From: VRUE01 sp963703335
GTDB taxonomy: Bacteria; Actinomycetota; Thermoleophilia; Solirubrobacterales; 70-9
Reading direction: 5' to 3'
NCBI GenBank assembly: GCA_963703335.1
Contig: OY969812.1
Location: 1,240,001 to 1,304,000, forward strand
Length of the DNA: 64,000 bases
The notes beneath the pieces are model-generated. The model was not told the DNA's origin and did not search any database. It saw only the letters and a list, made by a program, of their open reading frames with translations. The position numbers and the translations under genes are program-made. Positions 15,726 through 24,797 of the stretch are shown here, one piece after another (the stretch's first letter is position 1; each line of letters opens with the position of its first letter).

Positions 15726-17857
15726 TGTTCGACGCCCTCGCCCGCCTCGCCAACGCTCACCCCCGCCGGGTCGGCCTCGCCGCGATCCTCTTCTTCCTCC
15801 TCGCCGCCGGGCTGGGCGGATCGGTCGCCGACCGGCTCGACCCCTACGGCGCCGATGATCCCGCGACCGAGAGCGTCGAAGCGCGCGAAAGGCTGCTCGA
15901 CGCGGGCTTCCGTGCGCCCGGTGCCGTCGTGATCGTCGAAGGGGCGCCGGTGAGCCGGCCGGCGACGCGCGCCCGGGTCGATTCGATCGCCCGCGAGCTG
16001 CGCCAGCGCTCCGACGTCGCCTCGGTGAGCGGCTACTACGACACCCACTCTCCCGCCTTCGTCTCCGCGGACCGGCGCTCCACCTACCTCGCGGTTGGAC
16101 TCAAACCGACCGGGGACAAGCAGTGGCAGGCCGCCGGCTCCGACATCGCCGATGCCTTCAATGACAAGCCGGGCGTCGTGGTCGGTGGGCCCGCCGTCGC
16201 CCAGGAGCAGGTCAACAAGCAGGTCGAGAAGGACCTGCAGCTCGCCGAGATGCTCGCCTTCCCATTGCTCTTCCTGCTCTCCTTCGTCTTCTTCCGCAGC
16301 CTCGTCGCGGCGCTGCTGCCGGTGATGATCGGCGTGCTGGCGATCGTCGGCACCTTCCTGATCATCAGGCTGCTCAGCGAGGTGGGCTCGATCTCGATCT
16401 TCGCGCTCAACCTGACCACCGGCCTCGGGCTCGGGCTGGCAATCGACTACAGCCTCTTCGTCGTCTCCCGCTACCGCGAGGAGATCGCCGTGGATGGCCC
16501 CGGACTGGCGGCGATGCGCCGGGTGATGGCCACCGCCGGGCGCACGGTGCTCTTCTCCTCGCTGACTGTCGCCGCGGCGCTCGCCTCGCTGATCGTCTTC
16601 CCCCAGCGCTTCCTCTACTCGATGGGCTTCGGCGGCTCGCTGGTGACCCTGCTTGCCGCCGCGGTCTCCCTCACCGTGCTGCCCGCCGTGCTGACCCTGC
16701 TCGGCACCCGCGTCAACTCGCTCTCGCCGAGCTTCCTGCGCCGCCGCGCCGAGGCCGAAACCCGGCCCGACGAGAAGGGCTTCTGGTACCGGCTCTCGCG
16801 CTTCGTGATGCGACGGCCGGCACCGATCGCGACGGTTAGCGCTCTCTTCCTGATCGTCCTCGGCCTGCCCTTCCTCAACATCAAGTTCACCGCCGCGGAC
16901 CCGGCGATCCTGCCCGAGGAGGCCAGCGCGCGCCAGGTCTACGACCGGATGCAGGACGAATTCCTGCCCTACCGCGATACGCCGATCTGGGTCAGCGTCG
17001 ACGGCGGCGGGCCGGCGGCCGCGACGCGGGTGCGGGCACAGGTGCGCCAGGTCGACGGCGTCTCGGCAGCGCTCCCGCCCCAGCGGATCACCCCGAACCT
17101 GAGCGTGATCCAGACGATCTCGGGCGACACCTTCCGCTCCGAGGCGAGTCAGTCGACGGTGGAAGCGCTCCGCGAAATCGAGGTCCCCGGCGCCAACGTC
17201 CAGGTCGGCGGCGCGACGGCCGACTTCGTCGACTTCCAGGACAGCCTGGTGCGCCACCTGCCCCTAGCGGTCGCGATCATCGTCATCTCGACCCTGGTCA
17301 TTCTCTTCCTGATGACCGGCTCGGTGGTGTTGCCGATCAAGTCCCTGATCATGAACCTGCTCAACCTGACCGCGGTCTTCGGCCTGCTGGTGCTGATCTT
17401 CCAGGAGGGCCGCTTCGAAAGCCTCTTCGACTACACCGGCCAGGGAGCGCTGGAGCAGACGATGCCCGTGCTGCTCTTCGCCCTCGCCTTCGGGCTCTCG
17501 ACCGACTATGCCGTCTTCCTGCTCTCGCGGATCAAGGAGGCGCGCGACAACGGCGCCTCGGATTCCGAGTCCGTGGCGATCGGCCTCGAGCGGACCGGTC
17601 GCATAGTCACCGCCGCGGCGCTGATGTTCGCCGTCGCGATCGGCGCCTTCGCCACCTCGCAGATCATCTTCGTCAAGCAGAACGGCATCGGCACCGCCCT
17701 CGCCGTCCTCCTCGACGCCAGCATCATCCGCGCCCTCCTGGTCCCCTCCCTGATGGAGCTGCTCGGCAAATGGAACTGGTGGGCGCCGAGGCCGCTTCGC
17801 CGGTTGCATGAACGCTTCGGCATCAGCGAGTCGGCGTTGCCTGAGGGTGGTAGCTGA
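15725..17857 (+). CDS. MMPL/RND-family membrane transporter
   Basis: 710 residues. The architecture is a duplicated RND half: one N-terminal helix (RRVGLAAILFFLLAAGLGG), an extracytoplasmic domain, then six helices with the family motif GLGLGLAIDYSLFVVSRYREE near residue 235; after a second helix and loop domain comes a second set with FGLSTDYAVFLLSRIKEARD. Such actinobacterial MmpL-like proteins export lipids or siderophores, or efflux drugs using the proton gradient. The ATG at 15725 overlaps the padR stop. Substrate unknown; control by PadR suggests an inducible efflux role. Confidence 0.9.
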   Translation: MFDALARLANAHPRRVGLAAILFFLLAAGLGGSVADRLDPYGADDPATESVEARERLLDAGFRAPGAVVIVEGAPVSRPATRARVDSIARELRQRSDVASVSGYYDTHSPAFVSADRRSTYLAVGLKPTGDKQWQAAGSDIADAFNDKPGVVVGGPAVAQEQVNKQVEKDLQLAEMLAFPLLFLLSFVFFRSLVAALLPVMIGVLAIVGTFLIIRLLSEVGSISIFALNLTTGLGLGLAIDYSLFVVSRYREEIAVDGPGLAAMRRVMATAGRTVLFSSLTVAAALASLIVFPQRFLYSMGFGGSLVTLLAAAVSLTVLPAVLTLLGTRVNSLSPSFLRRRAEAETRPDEKGFWYRLSRFVMRRPAPIATVSALFLIVLGLPFLNIKFTAADPAILPEEASARQVYDRMQDEFLPYRDTPIWVSVDGGGPAAATRVRAQVRQVDGVSAALPPQRITPNLSVIQTISGDTFRSEASQSTVEALREIEVPGANVQVGGATADFVDFQDSLVRHLPLAVAIIVISTLVILFLMTGSVVLPIKSLIMNLLNLTAVFGLLVLIFQEGRFESLFDYTGQGALEQTMPVLLFALAFGLSTDYAVFLLSRIKEARDNGASDSESVAIGLERTGRIVTAAALMFAVAIGAFATSQIIFVKQNGIGTALAVLLDASIIRALLVPSLMELLGKWNWWAPRPLRRLHERFGISESALPEGGS

Positions 17858-17942
17858 GCTCTAATAGCTCAGATCAAGGGCTATTTAGCCTATCTGCTAA
17901 TTTTAGGCATATAGATAAATTTAGTAGAAGGGCTAAGTAACA
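17858..17942 (+). promoter_or_regulatory. AT-rich leader of the AAA ATPase gene
   Basis: This 85-base gap is strikingly A+T-rich compared with its neighbours. It starts with a 6-bp-stem hairpin (TGAGCT-CTAAT-AGCTCA) straight after the transporter stop and has the word AGGGCTA twice, 54 bases apart. It must hold the promoter of the next gene, but I cannot pick one -10 box with confidence. Its base composition suggests acquired DNA. Confidence 0.4.
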
Positions 17943-19190
17943 ATGAATTCGTCGGTTGAGTTCAAGAACCCCTATCGACCCGGAGCGGGACACATGCCTC
18001 CTCATCTCGCCGGTCGCGAACGTGAGTACGCCCAATTCGACCGGCTGCTCGAGCAAGACGAAATTCTCGAGAATCTGGTCCTGACCGGCCTGCGCGGCGT
18101 CGGCAAGACCGTGCTGCTCGAGACCTTCAAGCCGCGAGCAATTCAGCACGGCTGGCTATGGGCAACCGCCGACCTATCGGAGTCGGCAAGCATCAGCGAG
18201 ACTGCATTGGCCGAACGACTGCTCGCGGACCTCGCGCTGATCACCTCTTCGGCGACGATCACCAAGACCGGGGCTGAACAACGAATCGGCTTTGGCGCCC
18301 CCGACGAGCCGCGAGAGGTGCCGCTGTCGCACGAGGTGCTCGTCGGGGTCTACGCACGCACGCCGGGCCTGACCTCCGACAAGATCAAGGCGACACTCGA
18401 ATTTGCTTGGGAGCACCTGCGCCAGCAGAGCGACCAAAAGGTGATCTTCGCCTACGACGAGGCCCAGAATCTCACCGATCACGCCGGCAAGGATCAGTTC
18501 CCGCTGTCGGTTCTACTTGACGTCTTCCAGTCGATCCAGAAGAAGGGAATCCCCTTCATGCTGGTCCTGGCCGGCCTACCGACCCTGTTCCCCAAGCTCG
18601 TTGATGCCCGAACGTACGCCGAGCGCATGTTCCGGGTTGTCACCCTGACCAAGCTGTCCGCAGACGAGAGCCGCGAAGCGATCATCAAGCCGGTCGAGGT
18701 TGCGGAGTGCCCGGTCAACCTCACGCCGGACTCGGTTGAGGTGATCATCCACGAGTCCGCTGGCTACCCGTACTTCATCCAGTTCATCTGCCGAGAGGTC
18801 TACGACGTGTTCATCCGTCAGCACGCCGACGAAGAGTCGAAGTCGGTGCCAATAGAGGCAATCCAGCACAAGCTGGATGCGGATTTCTTTGCCGGGCGCT
18901 GGGCGAAGATCACTGACCGACAGCGGGAATTGCTCTGGGCCGTGGCCCACCTCGAGCATGCTGACGAAGAATTCACGATCTCCGAGCTGACCGAGCTGAC
19001 CAAAGTCCTCCTCCCCAAGGGTTTCTCGCCCAGCAATGCGAATCAGATGCTCGCCAGCCTCGCCGAGCGGGGGATGATCTACAAGAATCGCTTCGGGAAG
19101 TACTCGTTCGCGGTGCCGCTCCTCGGCCGCTTCATTCTGAGGACGTACAAACTGCCCAACCCATCTCAGTCGCCGAACTTGGTGCCCTGA
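17943..19190 (+). CDS. AAA (Orc/Cdc6-like) ATPase of unknown role
   Basis: 415 residues. The P-loop LTGLRGVGKTVLLE is near residue 40, Walker B is VIFAYDEAQNL near 170, and a sensor segment (FMLVLAGLPTLFPKL) follows. The C-terminal third resembles a winged-helix region (ERQRELLWAVAHLE, FTISELTELTKVLLP, MLASLAERGMIYKNR). Such stand-alone ATPases (AAA_16-like) often travel with mobile DNA or defence genes. The AT-rich leader and lack of partners are consistent with transfer. The 3' end overlaps the convergent gene by 25 bases. Confidence 0.8.
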   Translation: MNSSVEFKNPYRPGAGHMPPHLAGREREYAQFDRLLEQDEILENLVLTGLRGVGKTVLLETFKPRAIQHGWLWATADLSESASISETALAERLLADLALITSSATITKTGAEQRIGFGAPDEPREVPLSHEVLVGVYARTPGLTSDKIKATLEFAWEHLRQQSDQKVIFAYDEAQNLTDHAGKDQFPLSVLLDVFQSIQKKGIPFMLVLAGLPTLFPKLVDARTYAERMFRVVTLTKLSADESREAIIKPVEVAECPVNLTPDSVEVIIHESAGYPYFIQFICREVYDVFIRQHADEESKSVPIEAIQHKLDADFFAGRWAKITDRQRELLWAVAHLEHADEEFTISELTELTKVLLPKGFSPSNANQMLASLAERGMIYKNRFGKYSFAVPLLGRFILRTYKLPNPSQSPNLVP

Positions 19191-19954
19191 GATCCCTTGG
19201 CGAAGGCGCAGCGGAAGCGCTCGGGAGTGCCAACGGAGGCACCGCCGGCGAAGCCGCCGTGGTTGTAGTTGTCGTAGACGGTGATGTAGTTGAGCGTGTC
19301 CGGGATCGGGTCCGCGGGCATCGGGACTGGGTCGGGCTCGCCGAGGTTGCCGTTGCCCTTGGAGCCGATTGAGACGCCCTCTGAGCCGGCGGCGCGGCTG
19401 CCGGCGGTCGTCGTCGTCAGGTCGCCGCTCATCTCGCGCTGGTCCTTGATCCCGTTTTTGGGGTCCTTGAACTCTTCGGCGGCCGAGGTGAGGATCGAGT
19501 CGTCGATCTTGCTGGCCAACTTCACCTTGGGGGCGGCGCCGATCAGCTGGGCGGCGGTGGGTAGCCAGCCTCCCTCCTTGACGCACTTCTGGGCGGCGTA
19601 GATGTAGTCGTTGCGACCGGTGTCTTTGGGCGGCACGGGATAGAAGCCCGACTGCATGCACCAGGTGCCGAGGTCGACCGCGTCGGGGATCGGACAGTTG
19701 ACGGAGAGGTCCTTCCTGGTCGCGTTGCCGAGCCGTTTCGACTTCTTCGCGAACTTGACCGGCGGCAGGTAGCGAGCGGGGATCTTGCCGTGGCTGTCGA
19801 GGCGCACGACACCGCCCCCTCCCCCCTTCTTAGCCGGCGCGAGACCGCCCATCGAGAAGACCAGGGCGACAAGCGAGACCAGCAGGGCAGCGCTGGAGAG
19901 CAGCCGCGGCAGCGGGTCGGGTTTGCGGGTCGAGGTGAAAATGGGTGAGCTCAT
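19166..19954 (-). CDS. secreted or membrane-anchored protein, last gene of the extended pst operon
   Basis: 262 residues. One N-terminal hydrophobic segment (LLSSAALLVSLVALVFSMGGLA) is followed by a Gly-rich stretch and a linker (VVRLDSHGKIPARYLPPVKF). The globular part (GTWCMQSGFYPVPPK...DYIYAAQKCVKEGGWLPTAAQLIGA) resembles the DUF1566/Lcl-like fold with two conserved-looking cysteines, and the end contains NYITVYDNYNHGGFAGG. The assignment is tentative. The start overlaps the preceding gene by four bases (ATGA). The 3' end overlaps the convergent ATPase gene. Confidence 0.75.
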   Translation of the reverse strand: MSSPIFTSTRKPDPLPRLLSSAALLVSLVALVFSMGGLAPAKKGGGGGVVRLDSHGKIPARYLPPVKFAKKSKRLGNATRKDLSVNCPIPDAVDLGTWCMQSGFYPVPPKDTGRNDYIYAAQKCVKEGGWLPTAAQLIGAAPKVKLASKIDDSILTSAAEEFKDPKNGIKDQREMSGDLTTTTAGSRAAGSEGVSIGSKGNGNLGEPDPVPMPADPIPDTLNYITVYDNYNHGGFAGGASVGTPERFRCAFAKGSQGTKFGD

Positions 19955-21111
19955 CCCTCTCCTTTTTCCTGCTCCGGGACGAGGTCGCCCTGGGTTGCTT
20001 TGGCGTCTTCGGCTCCTTTGAGCCGCTCGTCGCTTGCCAGCCCTGTCAGCGTCAGCGAGCCGTCAGCGCCAATGTCAGCACCGGCCAGCACCGAGTCGCC
20101 GAGGACGAGTGCCGAAGCGTCGATCTGGGCTGGGATCGCAAGGGCGATGTCCTGGCCGCTTTCACGGGCGTCGTCGGCGGAGAGCAGCAGCCGGGCGGTT
20201 TCGGTTTCGACCGCCGCGACGATGCCCTCCAGCTCGACGTGGGCGAAGGGGGTGCCACCGGCACTGAGCTGGCGCTGCCAGAGCACGCCCGCTTCGATCG
20301 CCGCCGTGGCCGTCCCATAGGCGCCGAGGACCGGCAGTGGCGGCAGGGCGCCGCTCGGGTCGGGCTGGACGTGGACCAACAGGGAGGTGCCGCGGTTGGA
20401 GATCGTGTAGCTCGGCGCGAGGGGGTCCGCGTTGACGAAGCTGACGATGCCGGCGAGCTCGGCCTCCGTCGCGGCTCCGGTCCGGTGCCGGGTGCCGGCC
20501 TCGGCGAGAGTGCCGTTGGCGAGCGCGCGGATCGGCACTTCGATCTCGGCCCCGGGTGCCGGCGATTTGCCGGCGTGCACGGCGCTCATCACGCCACCCG
20601 CTTCGGCCACGGTGTAGCTGCCGGCGGCCGGGTTGACGTGCACCACCGTCCCGGCCAGCTCCTGCTTTTCGGGCTCGGCCGCTTCGTTGTCCTGCTCGGG
20701 CTCGGCCGTTTTGCCGGACGGTTCTTCCTTCACCGGTTCGAAGGTCGCTTTTTCGACCGGGACGATTGGAGCGAAGCTCGACGGTTCGGTTCCTCCACCG
20801 AACCCGCTCGATTCGGTGCTGGCCAGGGGTTCTTCTTCGGCTGCTTCCGTTTCTTCCCCCGAACCTTCGTCGCCGGTGACGGGACTCGCGACTTCGATCA
20901 CCTGGAACGGCGCGGTTGCCAGCGTCCCGGCAGCGCTCGGCCCAATCGCGACGCCGGCGAAGAGGCCGAAGCCGAGCGCCACGGCCGAGAGCGGTGCCGC
21001 CCAGCGGCGGTTGGTGACGGGCAGCGCGGCCCAACCCAGCAGGCGCCGGTAGCCAGCATCGCGGTTCACTGCCCGGCGCGGGGCGAGGGCGTCGCGCAGG
21101 CGGTCGATCAC
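19951..21111 (-). CDS. single-pass membrane protein with three repeated beta modules
   Basis: 386 residues from the GTG at 21111; the frame is open further upstream but that part is antisense-frame reading of the zinc-ribbon gene. A short cytoplasmic part and one helix (WAAPLSAVALGFGLFAGVAIG) precede an acidic linker. The outer part has three related segments of 60-80 residues: LAGTVVHVNPAAGSYTV, LAGIVSFVNADPLAPSYTI and LEGIVAAVETETARLLL, each a small beta-rich unit. It overlaps its neighbours by four bases on each side, so it is firmly part of the pst operon. Function unknown. Confidence 0.75.
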   Translation of the reverse strand: MIDRLRDALAPRRAVNRDAGYRRLLGWAALPVTNRRWAAPLSAVALGFGLFAGVAIGPSAAGTLATAPFQVIEVASPVTGDEGSGEETEAAEEEPLASTESSGFGGGTEPSSFAPIVPVEKATFEPVKEEPSGKTAEPEQDNEAAEPEKQELAGTVVHVNPAAGSYTVAEAGGVMSAVHAGKSPAPGAEIEVPIRALANGTLAEAGTRHRTGAATEAELAGIVSFVNADPLAPSYTISNRGTSLLVHVQPDPSGALPPLPVLGAYGTATAAIEAGVLWQRQLSAGGTPFAHVELEGIVAAVETETARLLLSADDARESGQDIALAIPAQIDASALVLGDSVLAGADIGADGSLTLTGLASDERLKGAEDAKATQGDLVPEQEKGEG

Positions 21112-21428
21112 GGCGCCGCCACTGTGCCAGGGGTGATCCTCGGCATCAGGTCCTTGCCGCACTGCCAGCAAAAGACCGAGCCCTGCGCGTAGAGGGCGCC
21201 GCAGCTGCCGCAGGCCCCAGCAGCGCCAGCCTGGTCCAGCTTCAGCATCCGCTCGACCTCGCTCAGTTCGGCGTCGAGCTGCTGCAGCTTGGCGGCCTGG
21301 CGACTGAGCACGTCGAGGCGGAAGTGGTCGCGACGCGCCATCTCGTAGGTGAGGCCACCGAGGTCCCACTGGGCGTCGATCAGCTCGCGGGCGAGCCGGT
21401 CGCGGCGTCTTTCCAGATCGCTGCTCAC
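21108..21428 (-). CDS. coiled-coil zinc-ribbon protein
   Basis: 106 residues. Residues 1-65 form a charged helix (MSSDLERRRDRLARELIDAQ..., AAKLQQLDAELSEVERML), and the C-terminal zinc ribbon is CGSCGALYAQGSVFCWQCGKDL. A cytoplasmic adaptor-type protein is the simplest reading. The start overlaps the preceding gene by four bases and the stop overlaps the next gene's GTG. Two consecutive zinc-ribbon genes in a phosphate-transport operon are unusual. Confidence 0.8.
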   Translation of the reverse strand: MSSDLERRRDRLARELIDAQWDLGGLTYEMARRDHFRLDVLSRQAAKLQQLDAELSEVERMLKLDQAGAAGACGSCGALYAQGSVFCWQCGKDLMPRITPGTVAAP

Positions 21429-22129
21429 TTGATCACTTCCCCCCCGCCTTCGCCGCCACCGGGTGGCTTGGACTTGTCGATCGGCGGTGGCTTGCCTGGG
21501 GTGGCGATTTTGTTCGGCAGGTTTTCGCTCTGTTTGACGTAGTCCTCGCCGCTCGTATTGCCCAGTTCTTCGAGGTCGCCCTGGCTTGCCTTGACGGCGT
21601 CGCCGGTACCGCCACCGCCGCTCTTGCCGTTCCCCTTCGCCTTCTTGGAGCTGCCACCCAGCCCGAGTCCTTTGCCGGCGCTGTCCTTCGAGGCGGCGGC
21701 CGCTTCAGAGCCTTCGCCCCCCGTGGCGGCCGGAACCCGGATCACCGACGGCGCCGAGGTCGTCCCGCTGTCGTTGCCCTTACCGATCAGCACCCCGACC
21801 AGCAGCATCAGGCCGAGCACCGCGATGCCGCCGACCGCGGCCAGCGGGGCGTAGTCCCGCTGCGACTTCTCCGGCTCCGACGGGGACGCGGGCTGCGGGG
21901 CATCCGCGCCCGCTGTTTGCGCTGTCCCCTCACCCGTAGCCGACCCTGCCGCTGCCATGTAGTGGCGGTAGTCGACGCGGGGGGCGCCGCGCCGCCGCCC
22001 GCAGTTGAGGCAGTAGCGCTGGTCGGCGGCAAGCGGGGCGCCGCACTCCTCGCAGGGTTCGCCCTGTTGGGCAGCAGCGGTCACCGAGCCCGCCGCGGGA
22101 ACTGCTGTCTGAGCTTCTGTGTCGGCCAT
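21425..22129 (-). CDS. zinc-ribbon membrane protein
   Basis: 234 residues. An N-terminal zinc ribbon (CEECGAPLAADQRYCLNCGRRRG) near residues 27-50 is followed by an Ala/Pro-rich linker, one membrane helix (YAPLAAVGGIAVLGLMLLVGVLIG) and a low-complexity Gly/Lys/Ser/Pro external tail that ends GGGEGGGEVIK. The topology would place the ribbon in the cytoplasm. It is 10 bases downstream of the lipoprotein gene and overlaps the next gene. No known function. Confidence 0.8.
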   Translation of the reverse strand: MADTEAQTAVPAAGSVTAAAQQGEPCEECGAPLAADQRYCLNCGRRRGAPRVDYRHYMAAAGSATGEGTAQTAGADAPQPASPSEPEKSQRDYAPLAAVGGIAVLGLMLLVGVLIGKGNDSGTTSAPSVIRVPAATGGEGSEAAAASKDSAGKGLGLGGSSKKAKGNGKSGGGGTGDAVKASQGDLEELGNTSGEDYVKQSENLPNKIATPGKPPPIDKSKPPGGGEGGGEVIK

Positions 22130-22139
22130 CGTCGCCTCC

Positions 22140-22886
22140 CTATTCGGCCTTGGTCAGGGACGGGAACTCGGACAGCTTCAGGTCGGCGCCGCTGGGATCG
22201 CCGACGAAGAAGACGGTGTAGGTGAGCTTTTTACGCTCGGGCTTGAGGTGTTCAATCGCGCCGCGTCCGGCCGCGACGACTTCGTTGCCCTTGCGCGCGA
22301 CGACGTAGATCAGCAACCGCCGCTGATCCTCTCCGGTCTTGTTGACCACCTCGCCGGTGGCGGAAACCCCAGAGACGGGATCGCCCTTCAGCGTGGGTTG
22401 GGAGACCTCGATGTCCGGGATCTCGCCGGAGTAGGTGCCGCCGCCGGTGCCGACGGTCACCTTCACCGACTTCGGCTGGCCGACGCCGAGCACCTGGTCG
22501 TTGACCCATTCGGCGTCGCCGTGGGCGGGGATGTAGGGGACGGCGGCGAGAGCCGGCTCGAGGCCGGGGATGTCGTTTTTGTAGAAGGGCTTGCCCTTGC
22601 CGTTGCTGACTTCGATCAAGATCGGCACTTCGGTCAGGTTCTGGCCCGAGTCGTTGTGAAGGTCGACGACGACGGCGTGGCTGCCTTCCGTCCCCTCCAG
22701 CACCGCCGTCGAGACCACCTTGACGTCGGGGTTGCGGCGCTTGATCTCCAGCCCCTCCTCACTGATCAGCTGGGTCGACCCCTGCGCTTCCAATTCGGCG
22801 CTGCGGTCCTTGGTCGACTGGCAGGCGCTGAGGCTGGCGATGCCGAGCAGGGCAAGCGCCGCGGCGGCGATCGAGCAGGCATTCAT
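22140..22886 (-). CDS. lipoprotein of the extended pst operon
   Basis: 248 residues. The N-terminus is a lipoprotein signal peptide (MNACSIAAAALALLGIASLS then AC) with a LSAC lipobox at about residue 22. The rest is a beta-sandwich-like protein (HAVVVDLHNDSGQNLTEVPILIEVSNGKGK, VSATGEVVNKTGEDQRRLLIYVVARKG), similar in feel to extracellular FxLYD/DUF3426-type domains. The ATG at 22886 overlaps the pstB stop by four bases. It is probably tethered to the outer face of the membrane beside the Pst transporter; role unknown. Confidence 0.8.
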   Translation of the reverse strand: MNACSIAAAALALLGIASLSACQSTKDRSAELEAQGSTQLISEEGLEIKRRNPDVKVVSTAVLEGTEGSHAVVVDLHNDSGQNLTEVPILIEVSNGKGKPFYKNDIPGLEPALAAVPYIPAHGDAEWVNDQVLGVGQPKSVKVTVGTGGGTYSGEIPDIEVSQPTLKGDPVSGVSATGEVVNKTGEDQRRLLIYVVARKGNEVVAAGRGAIEHLKPERKKLTYTVFFVGDPSGADLKLSEFPSLTKAE

Positions 22887-23830
22887 CCGAAGCCTCCGCT
22901 GACGTACTCGCGGGTGCGCTCGGCCACTGGGGCGCGGAAGACCTGCTCGGCCTCGCCGTACTCGATCAGGTCGCCCAGGTACATGAAGGCGACGTGGTCG
23001 GCGACGCGCTGGGCCTGCTGCAGGTTGTGGGTGACGATCACGATCGCGATCTCGGAGCGCAGCGAGACGATCGTCTCCTCGATCGTCTGCGTGGAGATCG
23101 GGTCGAGTGCCGAGCAAGGCTCGTCGAGCAAGAGCACCTCGGGCCTGACCGCCAGCGAGCGGGCGATGCAGAGGCGCTGCTGCTGACCGCCGGAGAGGGC
23201 GAGCGCAGGGTGGTCGAGGTTGTCCTTGACCTCATCGAAGAGGCCAGCGCGGTGCAGCGCTTCGGTCACCGCCGGCTCCAGCTCCTTCTTCGACGGCTTC
23301 TTGGAGCCGCGCTCGCGCAGGCCGTAGGCGACGTTGTCGAAGATGCTCATCGGGAACGGGTTGGGCTGCTGGAAGAGCATGCCGACGCGGCGGCGCAGCC
23401 AGGTGACGTCGTAGGCGTCGACGTCCTCGCCGTCGAGCAGGATGTGGCCGCCGCGGGTCGCCGCCGGGGTCAGCTCGACCAAACGGTTGAGCGAGCGCAG
23501 CAGCGTCGTCTTGCCGCAGCCCGAGGGACCGATCAGGGCCAGCACCTCGCCCTGGCGCACGGTCAGCGAAACCTCGTTGACGGCGAGCTTGGCACCGTAG
23601 GCGATGCTCAACTTCTCGGTCCGCATCCGCTCCAGCGGGGTGGTGGCGGCCCGGGGCAGTTGCTTGAGGCGGGGCGCCGCCATCGCGCCCGCCGGCACGT
23701 GACCGTTGCCGCCCGACGGCCCCTGCACGACCGTCGGTTGCTCCTCCACCTGGATCCGCCGCACGGGCGGCGGCAGCTGCGCGGCCACCGCCAGCGGCTC
23801 GCGGAACCCCTCCGGCCCACCCGGACTCAT
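22883..23830 (-). CDS. pstB: phosphate ABC transporter ATP-binding protein, N-terminally extended
   Basis: 315 residues, about 60 more than usual. After an extension rich in Pro and basic residues, the ABC core starts MRTEKLSIAYGAKLAVNEVSL and contains Walker A LIGPSGCGKTTLLRSLNRL, Q-loop QQPNPFPMSIFDNVAYG, signature ALSGGQQQRLCIARSLA and Walker B VLLLDEPCSALDPIS. The sequence is diagnostic for PstB, which powers high-affinity phosphate uptake. The start at 23830 was chosen because its ATGA overlaps the pstA stop; an alternative internal ATG at the core would leave a long gap. Confidence 0.93.
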   Translation of the reverse strand: MSPGGPEGFREPLAVAAQLPPPVRRIQVEEQPTVVQGPSGGNGHVPAGAMAAPRLKQLPRAATTPLERMRTEKLSIAYGAKLAVNEVSLTVRQGEVLALIGPSGCGKTTLLRSLNRLVELTPAATRGGHILLDGEDVDAYDVTWLRRRVGMLFQQPNPFPMSIFDNVAYGLRERGSKKPSKKELEPAVTEALHRAGLFDEVKDNLDHPALALSGGQQQRLCIARSLAVRPEVLLLDEPCSALDPISTQTIEETIVSLRSEIAIVIVTHNLQQAQRVADHVAFMYLGDLIEYGEAEQVFRAPVAERTREYVSGGFG

Positions 23831-24795
23831 CGCGTCCACGACCTCCCCCTCCCGCGCGTGATCAGGTCGACGGTGAAGTTGAGCGCCAAGACGATCGCCA
23901 GCAGCACGAAGGCGGCGGCGTAGGCCTTCTCGGGCGAGCCGCCTTCCCCGGCCGGGCTGTTGTTGAAGACGTAGGTGGTCAGGGTGCTGCCGTTGCCGGT
24001 GAGCACGTCCCAGCCCGGCAGGCCGCCGTTCGGTTCGAAGCGCAGCGTCGCGCCGAGCAGGATGAAGACGATCGCGGTGTCGCCGATGATCCGGCCCATG
24101 CCCAGCGTGACCCCGGTGCCGATGCCGCGCCGCGAGGCCGGCAGCAGCACGCGGCGGATCGTCGAGGCGCGGTCCTTGCCGAGCGCGTAGGAAGCCTCGC
24201 GCATGTGGCGGGGGATCGAGTTGAGCGCCTCGCGGGTGGCGCCGACGATCAGCGGCAGCGCGATCAGCGACATCATCGCGCCGGCGATGATGAAGGAGCG
24301 GCCGAGCGGCGTCGCTCCCTCGCCGGTCGGCGAGAGGGCGCTGAAGAAGCTCTGCTGGAAAACGAGCAGGCCGAAGATCGCCAGCACGATGCTGGGCGTG
24401 CCGGCGACGATCTCGATGCACGACTCGACCGCGCGTGCGAGCCCGGCGGGACGCGCGTACTCGGTCAGCCAGACCGCGATCGAGACGCCGAGCGGCGCGG
24501 CGATCACCGTGCCCATCACGGCGACCACCACCGTGCCCAGGATCGGGTCGAGGAAGCCACCGCTCTCTGCCTGGTCCAGCCCGGGCTGAGGGTGGCTGAA
24601 CATCTCCGAGAGATTGAGGTACTGCAGGCCGCGAAAGAGCATGTAGAGGACGATCGCGGTGGCGATCGCGCAGAGCAGGAGGCCCGCCGCCCAGGCCAGC
24701 CCGACGCCGACTCGATCGCCGATGCTCCAGGACTCGTTACCGCGAATCCGCTGGTAGAGCGTCGGGGCCGGCGGGGTCTGTGCGTGAGTGCTCAT
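23827..24795 (-). CDS. pstA: phosphate ABC transporter permease PstA
   Basis: 322 residues with six predicted helices. The family motif region reads EALNSIPRHMREASYALGKDRASTIRRVLLPASRRGIGTGVTLGMGRIIGDTAIV, which contains the EAA loop contacting PstB. Together with PstC it forms the membrane channel for phosphate. It starts two bases after the pstC stop and overlaps pstB by four bases. Confidence 0.93.
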   Translation of the reverse strand: MSTHAQTPPAPTLYQRIRGNESWSIGDRVGVGLAWAAGLLLCAIATAIVLYMLFRGLQYLNLSEMFSHPQPGLDQAESGGFLDPILGTVVVAVMGTVIAAPLGVSIAVWLTEYARPAGLARAVESCIEIVAGTPSIVLAIFGLLVFQQSFFSALSPTGEGATPLGRSFIIAGAMMSLIALPLIVGATREALNSIPRHMREASYALGKDRASTIRRVLLPASRRGIGTGVTLGMGRIIGDTAIVFILLGATLRFEPNGGLPGWDVLTGNGSTLTTYVFNNSPAGEGGSPEKAYAAAFVLLAIVLALNFTVDLITRGRGRSWTR

Positions 24796-24797
24796 CG

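Noticed and set aside
23831..24421. Upstream part of the long frame that includes pstB
   Set aside because: It reads antisense-frame Arg-rich sequence over pstA; the ATGA overlap at 23830 is the natural start.
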